Shown here one piece after another: positions 16,087-25,771 of a stretch of DNA of 30,552 nucleotides (positions are counted from its first letter, which is position 1; each line of letters starts with the position of its first letter). The stretch is from Pavlovales sp. CCMP2436 (taxonomy: Eukaryota; Haptophyta; Pavlovophyceae; Pavlovales). Below the pieces are notes generated by a model. The model saw only the letters and a program-made list of their open reading frames with translations. It did not search any database and was not told the DNA's origin. The position numbers were made by a program, and so were the translations under genes. The DNA is taken from positions 361,680 to 392,231 of the forward strand of contig MU631376.1 of assembly GCA_026770615.1 (NCBI GenBank). Reading direction: 5' to 3'.

Positions 16087-17344
16087 ATCTTAAAAAAACT
16101 CTCTCCTCATCTAAGGTGGTTGCGGTTGTTGGCCTGGGATAAGTGGTTTGGTTCCTCTGTAGTGCGAGCCGATGTTACTGTGTATCACGCGGATGGGCGT
16201 GGGTCCGAGGTCTGTTTGTGTGGGTGTGTTTATCAGTGTGACTAGTGAATGTTGTCGGAGCCTGCGTGCCCCTGGTCTTGGTGCTGCTGGTGGCGCCCAT
16301 TGGACGCTTTTAAATTGTTTTGGTAGTGGATGGGCTGGGTGATAGGCATTTTGTGAGTCGTAGATGCGTAGCAGCGTAGTCCCCTTGGCGCAGCCTCTTT
16401 TGAAAAACGAGAACTTAAAATTCGAGTGGCCGCCATGTGGAGCCGCAGAGCGCTGCACTGTGAATGAAGGTCTGATGGTATCAGCAACAGCTGAAATCGT
16501 CGGCCACCGCGCGCGGGCGCGCTTGGCTCTACGGCCGTGGCATATACTCTAGTTCTGCAACATCACCGCGATTCTCGCCGGCCACTGCTCCACGCGCGCC
16601 GAGGCGGCGACGGATGCTGGTGCGCGCGGCGGGTGGGGCGCGGGCATCCACCCTCTCTCGCACCGCGCCGCTGGGCCCCGGCCCGCTCGACGCCCACCAT
16701 CGCCGCGACGGCCACCAAGATGGGGGCCGGTTTGGGCCCAAGCGTATCAGTCAGGCGTCGCTCTCGACTGTTCACGGAGCGCGGCTCATCCACGGGCCGC
16801 TTTGGTGGGTGGTGAGCTGCGTGCCGGGCAAGCCGCAATCGACGATCATGCCCGTTAAGCGCGCCCCACCCGCGCGTCGGGTGCGCGCCGCACGCGGGCG
16901 ACAGGGCCCAAGGCGCGTTTTCGTGCATCCTTCGCGGACTTTTGGGTGAAGGCGTTCGACTTGCTCTCCCACCCTCTCTCGCCGGCTAGCGAGCCGTCCC
17001 GTTAGGCGACGACAACGATGACGCCCGCTCGCCGCGTCTACGCCCGCTCGCCGCGACTATGTTCGCTCGCTGGCTTCGGCTCGTCGGACTGAATGCACCG
17101 ACATCGTCTCGTCGATTTCTGAATGCGATCGACCAGTCCCGGGCGCTCCGACGACCCATCGCTTGTCGGAGGCGTGCCCAGTGCGCATGGCGGCCCGACA
17201 GCCGAGGTTTGCGCCCCGGCCGCTACGATGGTTCGCGACACGCGTCGATCGGCCTTTTAATATTACATAGTTACTAGTTACGTGGGTTAGTTACAACAAT
17301 TTTGTTCGTATTACTCTATTTTTGGTTACGCTGCTGCTTCGCGC
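16087..17344. other. Long intergenic stretch, no gene recognised
   Basis: Mixed composition: AT-richer up to about 16400, strongly GC-rich to 17250, then AT-rich. Several open frames of 60-120 codons on both strands overlap each other, with no family motif, no plausible signal or membrane segment and no conserved splice structure. CGCCCGCTCGCCGCG is repeated at about 17022-17056. No RNA gene was recognised. Confidence 0.5.
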
Positions 17345-17520
17345 CGGGGGTGCGGGGGCTGGCCCCCGCCAGAGGCTATTTTATGCTGTTAATGGGTTAC
17401 ACGTACGTCCAGAATCTGCTGTCTACACAAAAGAATTTAAGCGCCGCAGGCTGGGGGTGCGGGGGCTGGCCCCCGCAAGAGGCTATTTTATTCCGTTGAA
17501 GGGTTACACGTATGTTCAGA
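17345..17520. repeat. 107-bp tandem repeat with loopless hairpins, two copies
   Basis: The unit begins GGGGGTGCGGGGGCTGGCCC at 17346 and 17453 and includes GCGGGGGC-TG-GCCCCCGC, an almost loopless 8-bp stem, then AGAGGCTATTTTAT and GGGTTACACGTAYGT. The second unit continues into a C/G-run region (17566-17605). The copies differ at several positions in the AT-rich half. Confidence 0.85.
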
Positions 17521-17843
17521 ATTCAAGACCGCCCTGTCCGGGCAGGACGACTGTCTGTCAAAACCAACCCCCCCGGGTAGGGGGGCCCCGGGAGGACCCC
17601 CGGAGGGCATATCTGCGACAGCACACGGTCTGGGCCGAACATTCCTTTGCGACAGCTGTTTTGTGAGGGAAGAATTAAGCGCGTTTTAGTGTTTTTGATG
17701 GTTTTTTTAATAATAGTTCTTTTAACGTCCCCCGACTTTGCAGCCCGAAGGCGTACGGTGACATGGAATTACTGCGTGAATTCACGCTGTAACGCTGTCG
17801 CGCTCGGCCTGGGCGAGACTGCACGAGGCCGGACGAGGCCGTC

Positions 17844-18884
17844 ATGGACGTGGACGAGATCGAGCAGCTCAAGGAGGAGATCCTGCGGCTCAAGTGTGAG
17901 CTCCGCCACGATATCACCGATAAGGGTGTCAAGGCTCTCCTGCTCGCAACGACGCAGCTTGAGGTCGAGACGCTCGATGCTCGCATCCGTGGCGGAGACT
18001 TCGCCGTAGAGACGCTCGAGACGGTGATCGCGGCGAAGACGAAGCTCGCCGCCCTTCTCCCCTCCGCGGACTCCCCGTCTCCCCCGATCCTCTCGCTCCT
18101 CTCGACCGCCCCGATATCTGCGGCGCGTCGCGCAGGAGAGCTGCCCGCTGCCGAGGATGAAGATGACGACGACGAGTCGGACGAGGACTACGAGCAAGAC
18201 GACAGCGAGGACGATGGTTACGGCGAGTACGGGCTGTGCTCGAAGTGGGCGTCGCGCCATAAGGCTTCGTCGATCGAGGCTGGCCATGCACGGCGCTCTA
18301 CTCTCAGTCCAGGAGGCAGGCACCGGGTCCGCTCGTTGGACATCGAGCGCCGCAGCTTGCTGCGCGGGGCGGCGCGCCTGCCGCAGAGGGTCCCAAACGC
18401 TGCCAGCGCCCTGGCCTCTGGCTCTGCTGACGCGCCCTCTGGCTCTACTGACGCAGCCGACGCGCAGGCAGACGCTCCCGACTGCTGCGAGAGCTACAAG
18501 CCGATAATGTACAAGATGATCGGTGCCTGCATCTGCGCTCTTCGGGACGGGGTGGAGTTGCAGCGGGCCAAGGGTGGCGGGCCCTACAACCTCGCGCGCC
18601 TGAAGAATGCGCTCAACATCAACGCGTTCGACCCGCACGGCAACTTGTTGTCACACCGCACCTGCCTCGCCAAGAGCTTTTGCGTGAGCGAGGAATTCAC
18701 CTCAGAGGTGCATGCCAAGGCCATCGAGTTGAGGCAGACACCTACCGTCCGGATGTCCAAGTCCGCCTTCCTGCAGCAGTCGACGGCGGCGCAGAAGGCT
18801 GCGCTTGCCGGGCTCGCCGGAGCCGCCTGCATGGCCGCGAACCCGCTTGGGCGCGAAAGAAGATATTTAATTGTGGGTCACTAG
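17844..18884 (+). CDS. Hypothetical protein with coiled coil and acidic domain, 346 aa
   Basis: Function not recognised. It starts at a true ATG (MDVDEIEQLKEEILRLKCEL) and residues 1-75 have heptad-like hydrophobic spacing consistent with a coiled coil. An acidic low-complexity stretch (residues ~103-128, EDEDDDDESDEDYEQDD and on) follows, then an Ala/Ser/Arg linker. The C-terminal ~130 residues look globular: DCCESYKPIMYKMIGACICA, PYNLARLKNALNINAFDPHG, HRTCLAKSFCVSEEF and PTVRMSKSAFLQQ. The pattern 'basic/His-Cys, KSF-x-VS' recalls N-terminal proteins of algal DNA transposons, but that is only an impression. The frame ends at a TAG where base composition turns AT-rich, so the C-terminus may be truncated. 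The upstream AT-rich 17650-17760 could hold its promoter. Confidence 0.5.
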   Translation: MDVDEIEQLKEEILRLKCELRHDITDKGVKALLLATTQLEVETLDARIRGGDFAVETLETVIAAKTKLAALLPSADSPSPPILSLLSTAPISAARRAGELPAAEDEDDDDESDEDYEQDDSEDDGYGEYGLCSKWASRHKASSIEAGHARRSTLSPGGRHRVRSLDIERRSLLRGAARLPQRVPNAASALASGSADAPSGSTDAADAQADAPDCCESYKPIMYKMIGACICALRDGVELQRAKGGGPYNLARLKNALNINAFDPHGNLLSHRTCLAKSFCVSEEFTSEVHAKAIELRQTPTVRMSKSAFLQQSTAAQKAALAGLAGAACMAANPLGRERRYLIVGH

Positions 18885-19557
18885 TAATAACTAACTTCCT
18901 AATCTAAAAGCTACCTATCTTCCACTATAGCTAAGTATAATTATAGTAACGTGCCCCAGATAGATACACGTGCCAATGTGCAGTTAGAGGGCGCGTCAAC
19001 ATGCGTGATCGACAAGGCTTTACTGCCGCGCTCACCCGAATACTCCCCCGCCCGATACTCCTCCGCCCGCCCTCCTTCCCTATGAGCATCCCCCCCCCAA
19101 ATTCAACCTGGTTTCAAAAAAATTTCCAGCGAAATCCAACCTGGTTGCAAAAAAAAATTGCGCTGTGCGCGCTAAAACTTCTGCCCATGTTGTCCGATGA
19201 AGACGATTAGTGGCTCGTTGGACGCCTCTCGACAAGGGCCATCGGCTCCCGTAGCTAACTTAAATCAGGGTTGCAACCAATAATATGCCTATTCTACCTG
19301 GTTGCGCCACATTTTTTTTTATTTTTTTTATAACTTCGCTGGCAAGTGGCAATATTAAACGGGTCGGGGTCGTACAGGGGCTTGGAAACCTTAGGGGTCT
19401 TTTCAATTATTGATAGGTCGGTAAGCAAATGACCAGACGTCCGTTCTGTCCATCGCACGGGTTGAGGGGCTGCACGACGAGAAGAGTGAGGGGCTGCACC
19501 CGCCTGTGAACGCGGAAAAGGATTCCAAAATCGGCGCCGATGATATCTCAATTTTCC
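18885..19557. other. Intergenic with repeated ACCTGGTT motifs
   Basis: No gene seen. Three related sites, CAACCTGGTTTCAAAAAAAT near 19104, CAACCTGGTTGCAAAAAAAA near 19138, and CTACCTGGTTGCGCCACA at 19294-19311, are each followed by a homopolymer tract. The last is part of a 24-bp word found inverted at 15950-15973, beside R2 copy A. Confidence 0.5.
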
Positions 19558-20090
19558 CCAATATTGGTACCGGAGCAGGGATGGGGGCTGACCGGCTCTT
19601 AGAAAGCCCCGCAGGGCCCCCGGAGGCCCCGCCGGAGGCGCCTATGTGACTAACATATAACTAACTTGTCACATAGCCCAGGGGCCCACGGGGCCCCACG
19701 GATACCGCGGATAATCCCCGTACGTTACGCCTTTTCTAAGAGCCGGGGGGCTGAGGGGTGGGGGGTCGGTTGGCGGTTGGCTGCGACTTGCGGGTCAAGG
19801 GAAGGATGTGCATGCACCTCGTCTGCCCTCCGTGAGTGTGCGCCCCCGCGTCCCATAAGGTCGGTGTGAGCGAGGGTTTTGATGCTGACGGGAGGCTCGA
19901 TCTCACTTTTCCCAAATATTGGTATCGGAGCAGGGATGAAGGCCGAAGGAGAGGTGGGGGGTCGGTTGGCAGTTGGCTGCGACCTGCGAATCAAGGGGAG
20001 GATGTGCATGCACCCCGTCTGCCCTCCGTGAGTGTGCGCTCCCGCGTCCCACGAGGTCGGTGTGAGCGAGGGTCTTGATGCTGACGGGAG
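19558..20090 (+). repeat. Tandem duplication, about 190-bp unit, two copies
   Basis: Unit 1 (about 19558-19912, enlarged by an inserted MITE) and unit 2 (about 19913-20090) share AATATTGGTAYCGGAGCAGG, GGTGGGGGGTCGGTTGGC, GGATGTGCATGCACC, CGTCTGCCCTCCGTGAGTGT and GATGCTGACGGGAGGCTCG in the same order. Divergence is a few percent. No coding function is apparent. Confidence 0.85.
19592..19746. mobile_element. 155-bp MITE with hAT-like 8-bp target-site duplication
   Basis: Terminal inverted repeats CCGGCTCTTAGAAAG (19592-19606) and CTTTTCTAAGAGCCGG (19731-19746; one extra T) are bracketed by an exact 8-bp direct repeat GGGGCTGA (19584-19591 and 19747-19754). The interior is non-coding and holds a second inverted repeat, TATGTGAC/GTCACATA. 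Unit 2 of the tandem duplication, which is uninterrupted, has GGATGAAGGCCGAAGGAG at the corresponding place, so it represents the empty site. An 8-bp duplication is typical of hAT superfamily elements. Confidence 0.85.
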
Positions 20091-20732
20091 GCTCGCGCAC
20101 GGTCGGGGGCCATGGGCGAGACGGCCGGGATCGGCGGGTTGCGGCTTGACTTGCGCAACTGGCATTCGACACCGCACGTGCTCGCACAACAGCCACGCGC
20201 TCGATGCGGGTAGACATCTGCAGGCGCGTGGACGACGGGAAGGCGAGCACAAGCTGAAGCAGCATGCGACGTGTCAGACAAGCTTGAGCCGCTTGAAGAT
20301 GAGCCGCTTGAGGACAAGCCGCGCGTGGACGAGCCGCGCGTGAAGGTAGGCGGAACGAGCTTGAGCACCGACGGGCGAGCTCGACGAAGGACATGCTTGA
20401 GCTGCGTGCCAGACGAAGTTGAAGGGCGACGAGCACGACGAAGGACAAGCTCGAGCCGCGTGCCGGACGAAGATGAAGGGCGGCGGACTTCAGCATGTCG
20501 GCGAGAAAGGCGAGCACGACAGCGCTCGAGCGAGTGAGCGCGATGACGGGGCGACGACGAAGATGAAGAAGGCGGCCGAGAGGCGGCGAGCTGAAGGCGG
20601 GTTGCGGATTTTCCTTGGGCGATTTTAAAAAAAACGTGATTAAGCCTTAAAACGTGATTAAGCCAGTAGGTTGTTGTAACTATTGTTTGTAGTGGGTGCC
20701 TCTTGTCTGGACATTTTGACCTAGTTATTGGA
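20091..20732. other. GC-rich region with 54-bp tandem repeat, no gene assigned
   Basis: A 54-bp unit (18 codons) is repeated about twice at 20377-20484 (GACGAAGGACA...GCGTGCC-GACGAAG-TGAAGGGCG). An 88-codon plus frame at 20271-20537 is highly charged (Glu/Arg-rich) with no recognisable domain, and equally long frames run antisense, so I do not call a gene. AAAACGTGATTAAGCC occurs twice near 20631 and 20649. Confidence 0.45.
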
Positions 20733-20844
20733 ATAAAATTAGAATGACGTGCGCTAATGCGCAGCTCGCCTAACCGACGGGGGCGGTAATCTCCAACCCG
20801 TGGTCTAGTCCCAGGCGGCGGGGTGACTCAATGATCCTCCACTT
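20733..20844 (+). repeat. Dispersed repeat R2, copy B
   Basis: Direct-orientation copy of 15976-16086, starting at TAAAATTA and ending at CCACTT. Substitutions relative to copy A include TAATCGCC to TAACCGAC and AATAATCC to AATGATCC. Both hairpins are retained. Confidence 0.9.
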
Positions 20845-21044
20845 GGGGTAGCGGCTGGTCCCTTCAGAGTCAGGGTTCCAGGATTGCGAAAATATACAGT
20901 ACTGGCCAATATCTGCACATGGTGCCGAGGCCTACCCCCCCCCTAGGCGTCTTAGTTTGAAGTCGTCGGGGTCGCAAGGCCGGAATGCGTCTTTTTAAAG
21001 CTACTACCCCCTTCGATCGAAATCTTCGCTTGCGGCGCATATAA

Positions 21045-21216
21045 ACGTTGAACGTAACCCCCCTACGTTATTTTTTCCAAAGTAACGTTGAACGTACCCC
21101 CCTACAGAAGGACAAGGAGGGGGGGGTTACAAAATGACGCGCGCGTATGAGTCACCTCACTCCATTTTGCTTTCAAAATGACGCGCGTATGAGTCACCTC
21201 AATCCATTTTGACTTC
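21045..21216. repeat. Two short tandem repeats
   Basis: AACGTTGAACGTA followed by a C-run and CTAC occurs near 21046 and 21083. A ~43-bp unit built on CAAAATGACGCGCG, TATGAGTCACCTCA and TCCATTTTG occurs at about 21131-21173 and 21174-21216. Each unit contains an ATGAGTCAC word, like an AP-1/bZIP site. No adjacent gene is evident. Confidence 0.8.
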
Positions 21217-21337
21217 AAAAAAAAAGCATCAACTGTTCGTTGAGCCCACAGCAATAACTAATTTATTAACGTAACTAACAAAATGCTTAATTAATTAAAG
21301 TGACATATATTCTTTCTGAAAGGATACATTCATAGAT

Positions 21338-21545
21338 AGGCTACGAAGACGATGCTGCTCCCTGCGGCCGCCACGGCAGGGCTGCGGCGGCCGAGGCGGG
21401 GCGTGGGGGCCGGGGCGCACACACTCACACCCTTTGGTGTGAGTGCTGGTGCATGAGGGTTTGGGTTGATCGCTCGACCTCAGCCTGACGTCGACCAAGC
21501 CAGTGACTGAAAAACACCTGTTGATCCATGCTGAGCCGCTAATAT
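21338..21545 (-). repeat. Dispersed repeat R1, copy c (right module)
   Basis: Reverse-complement match to 30235-30455, about 90% identical by eye, with a 12-bp deletion in the GCCGCC-rich part. It contains a CTCACACC/GGTGTGAG hairpin. It lacks the left module that copies a, b and d share. Confidence 0.85.
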
Positions 21546-23326
21546 GTATGGCATTAAAAAGGCTCGGCATTAAGAAACAGGGCCTCAATATTGTTGGGAG
21601 AAAGTGAAGAAATTGGGCCTCACATAGCTAGGTACCCTATGAACGAAGAAAAAATTAGCCTCAAGTTTCCTTATATTTTGAAGAGGGGATTTATATGGGC
21701 CGGCAGTCTTGCCAGGTAGAGCACTTAGTCCCTATACCCTTGTCCAAGCCTTGCTCCTCTTGCCCATACCATATAGCCCTCACACTGTCCCTGTCTCTAG
21801 TTCTTCACAAGAACCCCTGGACTTGAGGGGTTTGGGCATGTGGGCACGCTTCTGCTTGCGCGCGAACCTGAGGGCGGACGTAAGGCTAAAAAATAACCCT
21901 TAAGCTATTAAGAAAAAACAGACAAGGAGACTTAGGAAACTGCGACACTCGTCCGAGTTGGCGCGGGGTCTGATCAAAATTGAGGAACTCGCGTAGCCGA
22001 ACGAGTCGGTCGCGTCAAGTTTTCGCGGTTTGTCAGTGAAGTGAGTTTGACTAGCTCACTTCGCTTTGGCAATACACAGATTCGCTTCGGCTTCTCTTCT
22101 CTTGCGAATCTGTGAGTTCTACTAGCCCTTCTCCTCCGAAGACCCGCCTGATCGCACCCTGACACAGGCGAACGAGGGCGCGGCGTCCGCACCTGCGCGC
22201 CTCAAATGCGACATGGCGCGCTCGGGGAGCATCCCTGGCAAGCACCAGCCCCTTCTACACGCCAGCGGTACCACCTCCGGGCGTGGCGCGGCTGGGATCC
22301 GAGTCCCGCGGCGTAGACGGCCGAGTGCTCAAAAGATTTTTTAACAGAAAACCCGTTTTTTGTACGTATTTAATTTATTTGTCAACAACATTCAACAATA
22401 AATAAGAAAATCAGCATTATCCTGTGGTTCCAGCTCCGGTCATAGCCAGCCAGTAGGCCTATGGGGGGTGTGTACAGGGTGTCGCGGGCAATAAGCAGCC
22501 GTAGCGTTAAGTAGCCGAGCCTCGTTTTTTTGCGTTGTATATATGTAATTTAAGCAAATTTAAGCACTGTTTGTATGAAATTTGCTAAGAAGCTCAGCCT
22601 TAAGCTCAAAATTCGCCCTTCTTATTGCCCGCGATCCCCTGTATTCAGAGCACCCCTGGGAGCCAGCGGAGATGGGGGTACCGTTCGAAAGCTCTCGCTG
22701 AGTTACATAGTCCCTATCGAAGTTACATCCATCATCTACGCTTTCTCGACCTACCATCGGTATGTCACGTAATGGAGGTGTCCGCCATCGTGATTTTTTT
22801 TAAAATAAAACCTTTTAAAAATGCGGAGCTCCCCGCTTCAACAACAACCTGTCCTGTGGCCGCGCTCACGCTTGGCTACCACGCGGTGAGGCGCACGGCT
22901 ACTATCAGCCGTCCGCTGGAGAACATGCGTGCGCTCCGCGTCCGTTCTACGCGTCCGCACACCTTGTCCACGCGCTCGTGCGCGGCCGACAAGGCACTAA
23001 AGAGCCGTGCTTCATGCTGCGTGCAGAGCTTGGCCGCCCGGCCCGCCTTACGCGCGGCGAGCACTTGTGCTCGCGCAGGTCGCCGCGTGATTGAGCCTAA
23101 GTGTCCGCGAGCGGTCCCGCCTCGACGCTCAAGGACCCCAGCCGGGACGCTTCTAACGGACGCGGGACCCTTGGCGTACGCCTCGCTGGCCGCGCGCGAG
23201 CTCTCGGCGGATGGGGAATGTGCGCGTTGGTGAGCAAATGCCTTGCCGCCTACCCTCCACCAAGGCTATCCGCGGCTCCGCGCGGGTTGCCGCGCCAAGG
23301 GGATGAAGAAGGCGGACGGGATTCCA
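21546..23326. other. Long intergenic stretch, no gene recognised
   Basis: Alternates AT-rich (21546-21950, 22320-22620, 22770-22840) and GC-rich segments. Open frames such as 22625-23233 (plus) and 22876-23064 (minus, Ala/Arg-rich, helical) have no family signature. Apart from the paired hairpins at 22035-22114, nothing was identified. Confidence 0.45.
22035..22114. repeat. Two adjacent hairpins
   Basis: Stem 1: AGTGAAGTGAG (22035-22045) with CTCACTTCGCT (22055-22065), 11 bp including one G-T pair. Stem 2: CACAGATTCGC (22075-22085) with its perfect complement GCGAATCTGTG (22104-22114). They are separated by 9 nt. Confidence 0.8.
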
Positions 23327-23574
23327 TGTTGGGTTCGCCGATCTGGTCCTTCTCTCGACTAGTCCTTGCAGCGCTAGTCGGATCCCGAGCCTCGGGAAGC
23401 AGATCGAAGTAAGTCTAACGTCCTACATTTACAGGAAGGAGACTGAGGGCAGCAGCCCCAAAATCCCGACGTAACAGTCTGAATCCGGCTTTGCGCCCGG
23501 ACTGGTTATCAACCACTGATAGTCCAGTCAGTGTCTGCGGCCGACCAGCACCACGCTGGATCCGTAGCCTGACA
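23327..23574 (+). repeat. Left terminal direct repeat (LTR-like)
   Basis: Starts TGTTGGGTTCGCCGATCTGG and ends GTAGCCTGACA. It differs from the right copy by about eight substitutions and one indel, for example CGCC/CGTC and AACGTCC/AACATCC. Confidence 0.85.
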
Positions 23575-23739
23575 CTCCCCCACGCCATCAGCGCGCGTCG
23601 AGCTGAGGCCGTGCATGATGGCGCTCACAGGCGACAGAAGACGGCGAGGGTCGTGGCCATGTCTCCGGTAAGCGACGAGCTTGTCCGGAACCTTCCTGCG
23701 CGCGGCTCGCACGCAGGTAGGGGCGCGCGTTCCCCGCAC

Positions 23740-25120
23740 GCCTCGGGTCTCCGGGAAGCGGCGAGCTTACCCGGGACCTTGATGTGCACGGGTCCAGCCG
23801 GTGGCACAACACATCCGGGAAGCGGCGAGCTTGCCCGGGGCCTCGCTGCGCACGGCTTGCGCGCAGGAGGGGGCGCACGTTTCAGCGCGCCGCGGGCATG
23901 GGTCCACCGCACACCCAGGTCTCCGGGAAACGGCAAGCTTGCCCTAGACCTTGCTGCGCGCGGGTCCAGCCGGCGCGTCAGCACATCCGGGAAGCGGCGA
24001 GCTTGTACCGGGTCTGGCTGCGCGCGGGACCAATGTCCGGCTGCAGCACCTCCGGGAAGCGACGAGCTTGCCCGGGATCTCGCTGCGCGCGGCTCGTGCG
24101 CAGGAGGGGGCGCGCGTTGCAGCGCGCCGCGTGCATGCGTCCACCGCACAACCAGGTCCCAGGGATGCTGCCCGAGACGACCTTGCTGCGCGCGGGTCCA
24201 GCCGGCGGCAGCACATCCGGGAAGCGGCGAGCTTGCCCGGGACCTCGCTGCGCGCGGCTTGCGCGCAGGAGGGGGCGCGCGTTGCAGCGCACCGGGGGCA
24301 GCGTACCGCATACCCAGGTCTCCGGGAATGGTGCCCGGCCGAGACCTTGCTTGCGCGCCAGTCCATCGGCGGCAGCACATCCGGGCAGCGCCGAGCTTGC
24401 CCGGGACCTCGCTGCGCGCGGCTTGCGCGCAGGAGGGGGCGCGCGTTGCAGCGCACCGGGGGCAGCGTACCGCATACCCAGTACTCCGGGAATGGTGCCC
24501 GGCCGAGACCTTGCTTGCGCGCCAGTCCATCGGCGGCAGCACATCCGGGCAGCGGCGAGCTTGCCCGGGACCTCGCTGCGCGCGGCTTGCGCGCAGGAGG
24601 GGGCGCGCGTTGCAGCGCACCGGGGGCAGCGTACCGCATACCCAGTACTCCGGGAATGGTGCCCGGCCGAGACCTTGCTTGCGCGCCAGTCCATCGGCGG
24701 CAGCACATCCGGGCAGCGTCGAGCTTGCCCGGGACCTCGCTGCGCGCGGCTTGCGCGCAGGAGGGGGCGCGCGTTGCAGCGCACCGGGGGCAGCGTACCG
24801 CATACCCAGTACTCCGGGAATGGTGCCCGGCCGAGACCTTGCTTGCGCGCCAGTCCATCGGCGGCAGCACATCCGGGCTACGTCGAGCTTGCTTGGGACC
24901 TCGCTGCGCGCGGCTTGCGCGCCGCGTAGCAGCGCGCCGCGGGCATGCGTCCACCGCATGCCCAAGTCTCCGGGAATGATACCCGGCCGAGACCTTGCTG
25001 CGCGCGGCTTGCGCGTCGGCAGCACATCCGGGAAGCGTCGAGCTTGCCCGGGACCTCGCTGCGCGCGGCTTGCGCGCAGGAGGGGGCGCGCGTTGCAGCG
25101 CGCCGGGGGTGGCCGAGCGG
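23740..25120 (+). repeat. 164-bp minisatellite array, about eight units
   Basis: The marker word ACATCCGGG (once ACCTCCGGG) occurs at 23811, 23983, 24048, 24213, 24377, 24541, 24705, 24869 and 25024. The central spacings are 165, 164, 164, 164 and 164; outer units are 172, 65 (partial) and 155. Central units are nearly identical and outer ones more diverged, as expected for unequal exchange. Because 164 is not a multiple of three and the unit lacks stops, long open frames run through on both strands (for example 23491-25197); these are composition artefacts. A shorter GTCGGC-GCGATGT-GTCGCCCTTG repeat follows at 25118-25235. Confidence 0.92.
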
Positions 25121-25303
25121 AGTCGGCCGACGATGTCGTCGCCCTTGGCCGAGTCGGGTCGGCCGGCGATGTGGTCGCCCTTGATCCTCGTCCTTGATGC
25201 CGAGTGGGGTCGGCTGGCGACGATGTCGCCCTTGATTGATCCTTGAGTGTCCTCGACCGAGAGGGACGTGTGCGATCAGCACGAGGTATCCTCGATGACG
25301 TCA

Positions 25304-25552
25304 TGTTGGGTTCGTCGATCTGGTCCTTCTCTCGACTAGTCCTTGCAGCGCTAGTCGGATCCCGAGCCTCGGGAAGCAGGTCGAAGTAAGTCTAACATCC
25401 TACATTTACAGGAAGGAGACTGAGGGCAGCAGCCCCAAAATCCCGACGTAACAGTCTGAATCGGGCTCGGCGCCCGGACTGGTTATCAACCACTGATAGT
25501 CCAGTCAGTGTCTGCGGCCAGACCAGCACCACGCTGGATCCGTAGCCTGACA
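25304..25552 (+). repeat. Right terminal direct repeat (LTR-like)
   Basis: Direct copy of 23327-23574. After it come CATCCATGGGC and an A-rich stretch with the CCGGCCGGGCGCC word (25625-25651) related to the hairpin at 13751. From 25553 to 25771 no gene is seen. Confidence 0.85.
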
Positions 25553-25771
25553 CATCCATGGGCTAAACGTTCTAAAAATGGCTAAAATAGACCCTAAAAA
25601 TTTTCCTCGCCTCCCGGCGGGGGGGCCTACCGGCCGGGCGCCTCCGGCTTACCACACACATAAAAAGACGGAATACACATGTACTGCCTGGTCATGACCA
25701 GAACTGAAGACTGGAGCCTTGTGTAAAACTACTCATTCAAGCCCAGATTGTAGTAGAAGTAGTAGCTCTAG

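Larger units (their letters stand above)
23327..25552. mobile_element. Non-autonomous LTR-like element carrying a 164-bp tandem array
   Basis: Two direct repeats of ~248 bp (23327-23574 and 25304-25552), about 96% identical by eye, begin TGTTGGG and end CCTGACA, the TG...CA form of LTRs. They enclose 1.73 kb of GC-rich tandem repeats with no gag or pol. Possible 5-bp flanks are TTCCA and ATCCA (4 of 5 match, shifted by one base), so the target duplication is uncertain. No clear primer-binding site or polypurine tract was found. A TRIM-like retroelement is the favoured reading; a segmental duplication around a minisatellite is the alternative. Confidence 0.55.

Noticed and set aside
16563..16949. 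Overlapping 100-120-codon frames on both strands
   Set aside because: GC-rich composition keeps several frames open. No motif, start context or splice evidence favours any of them.
20271..20537. 88-codon Glu/Arg-rich frame as a gene
   Set aside because: It is built partly on a 54-bp tandem repeat, has equally long antisense frames and shows no recognisable fold.
22260..22345. Possible tRNA (GGGATCCGAGTCCC followed by a T-run)
   Set aside because: No matching A-box, D-arm or anticodon stem at the right distance. The T-arm-like word alone is insufficient.
23740..25120. CRISPR-like array
   Set aside because: Units are contiguous 164-bp repeats without unique spacers, in a eukaryotic context. 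It is a minisatellite.
23491..25304. Very long open frames (up to 568 codons) on both strands across the 164-bp array
   Set aside because: The repeat unit lacks stops in most frames and is not a multiple of three, so frames stay open in several registers at once. There are no domains and the composition is extreme.
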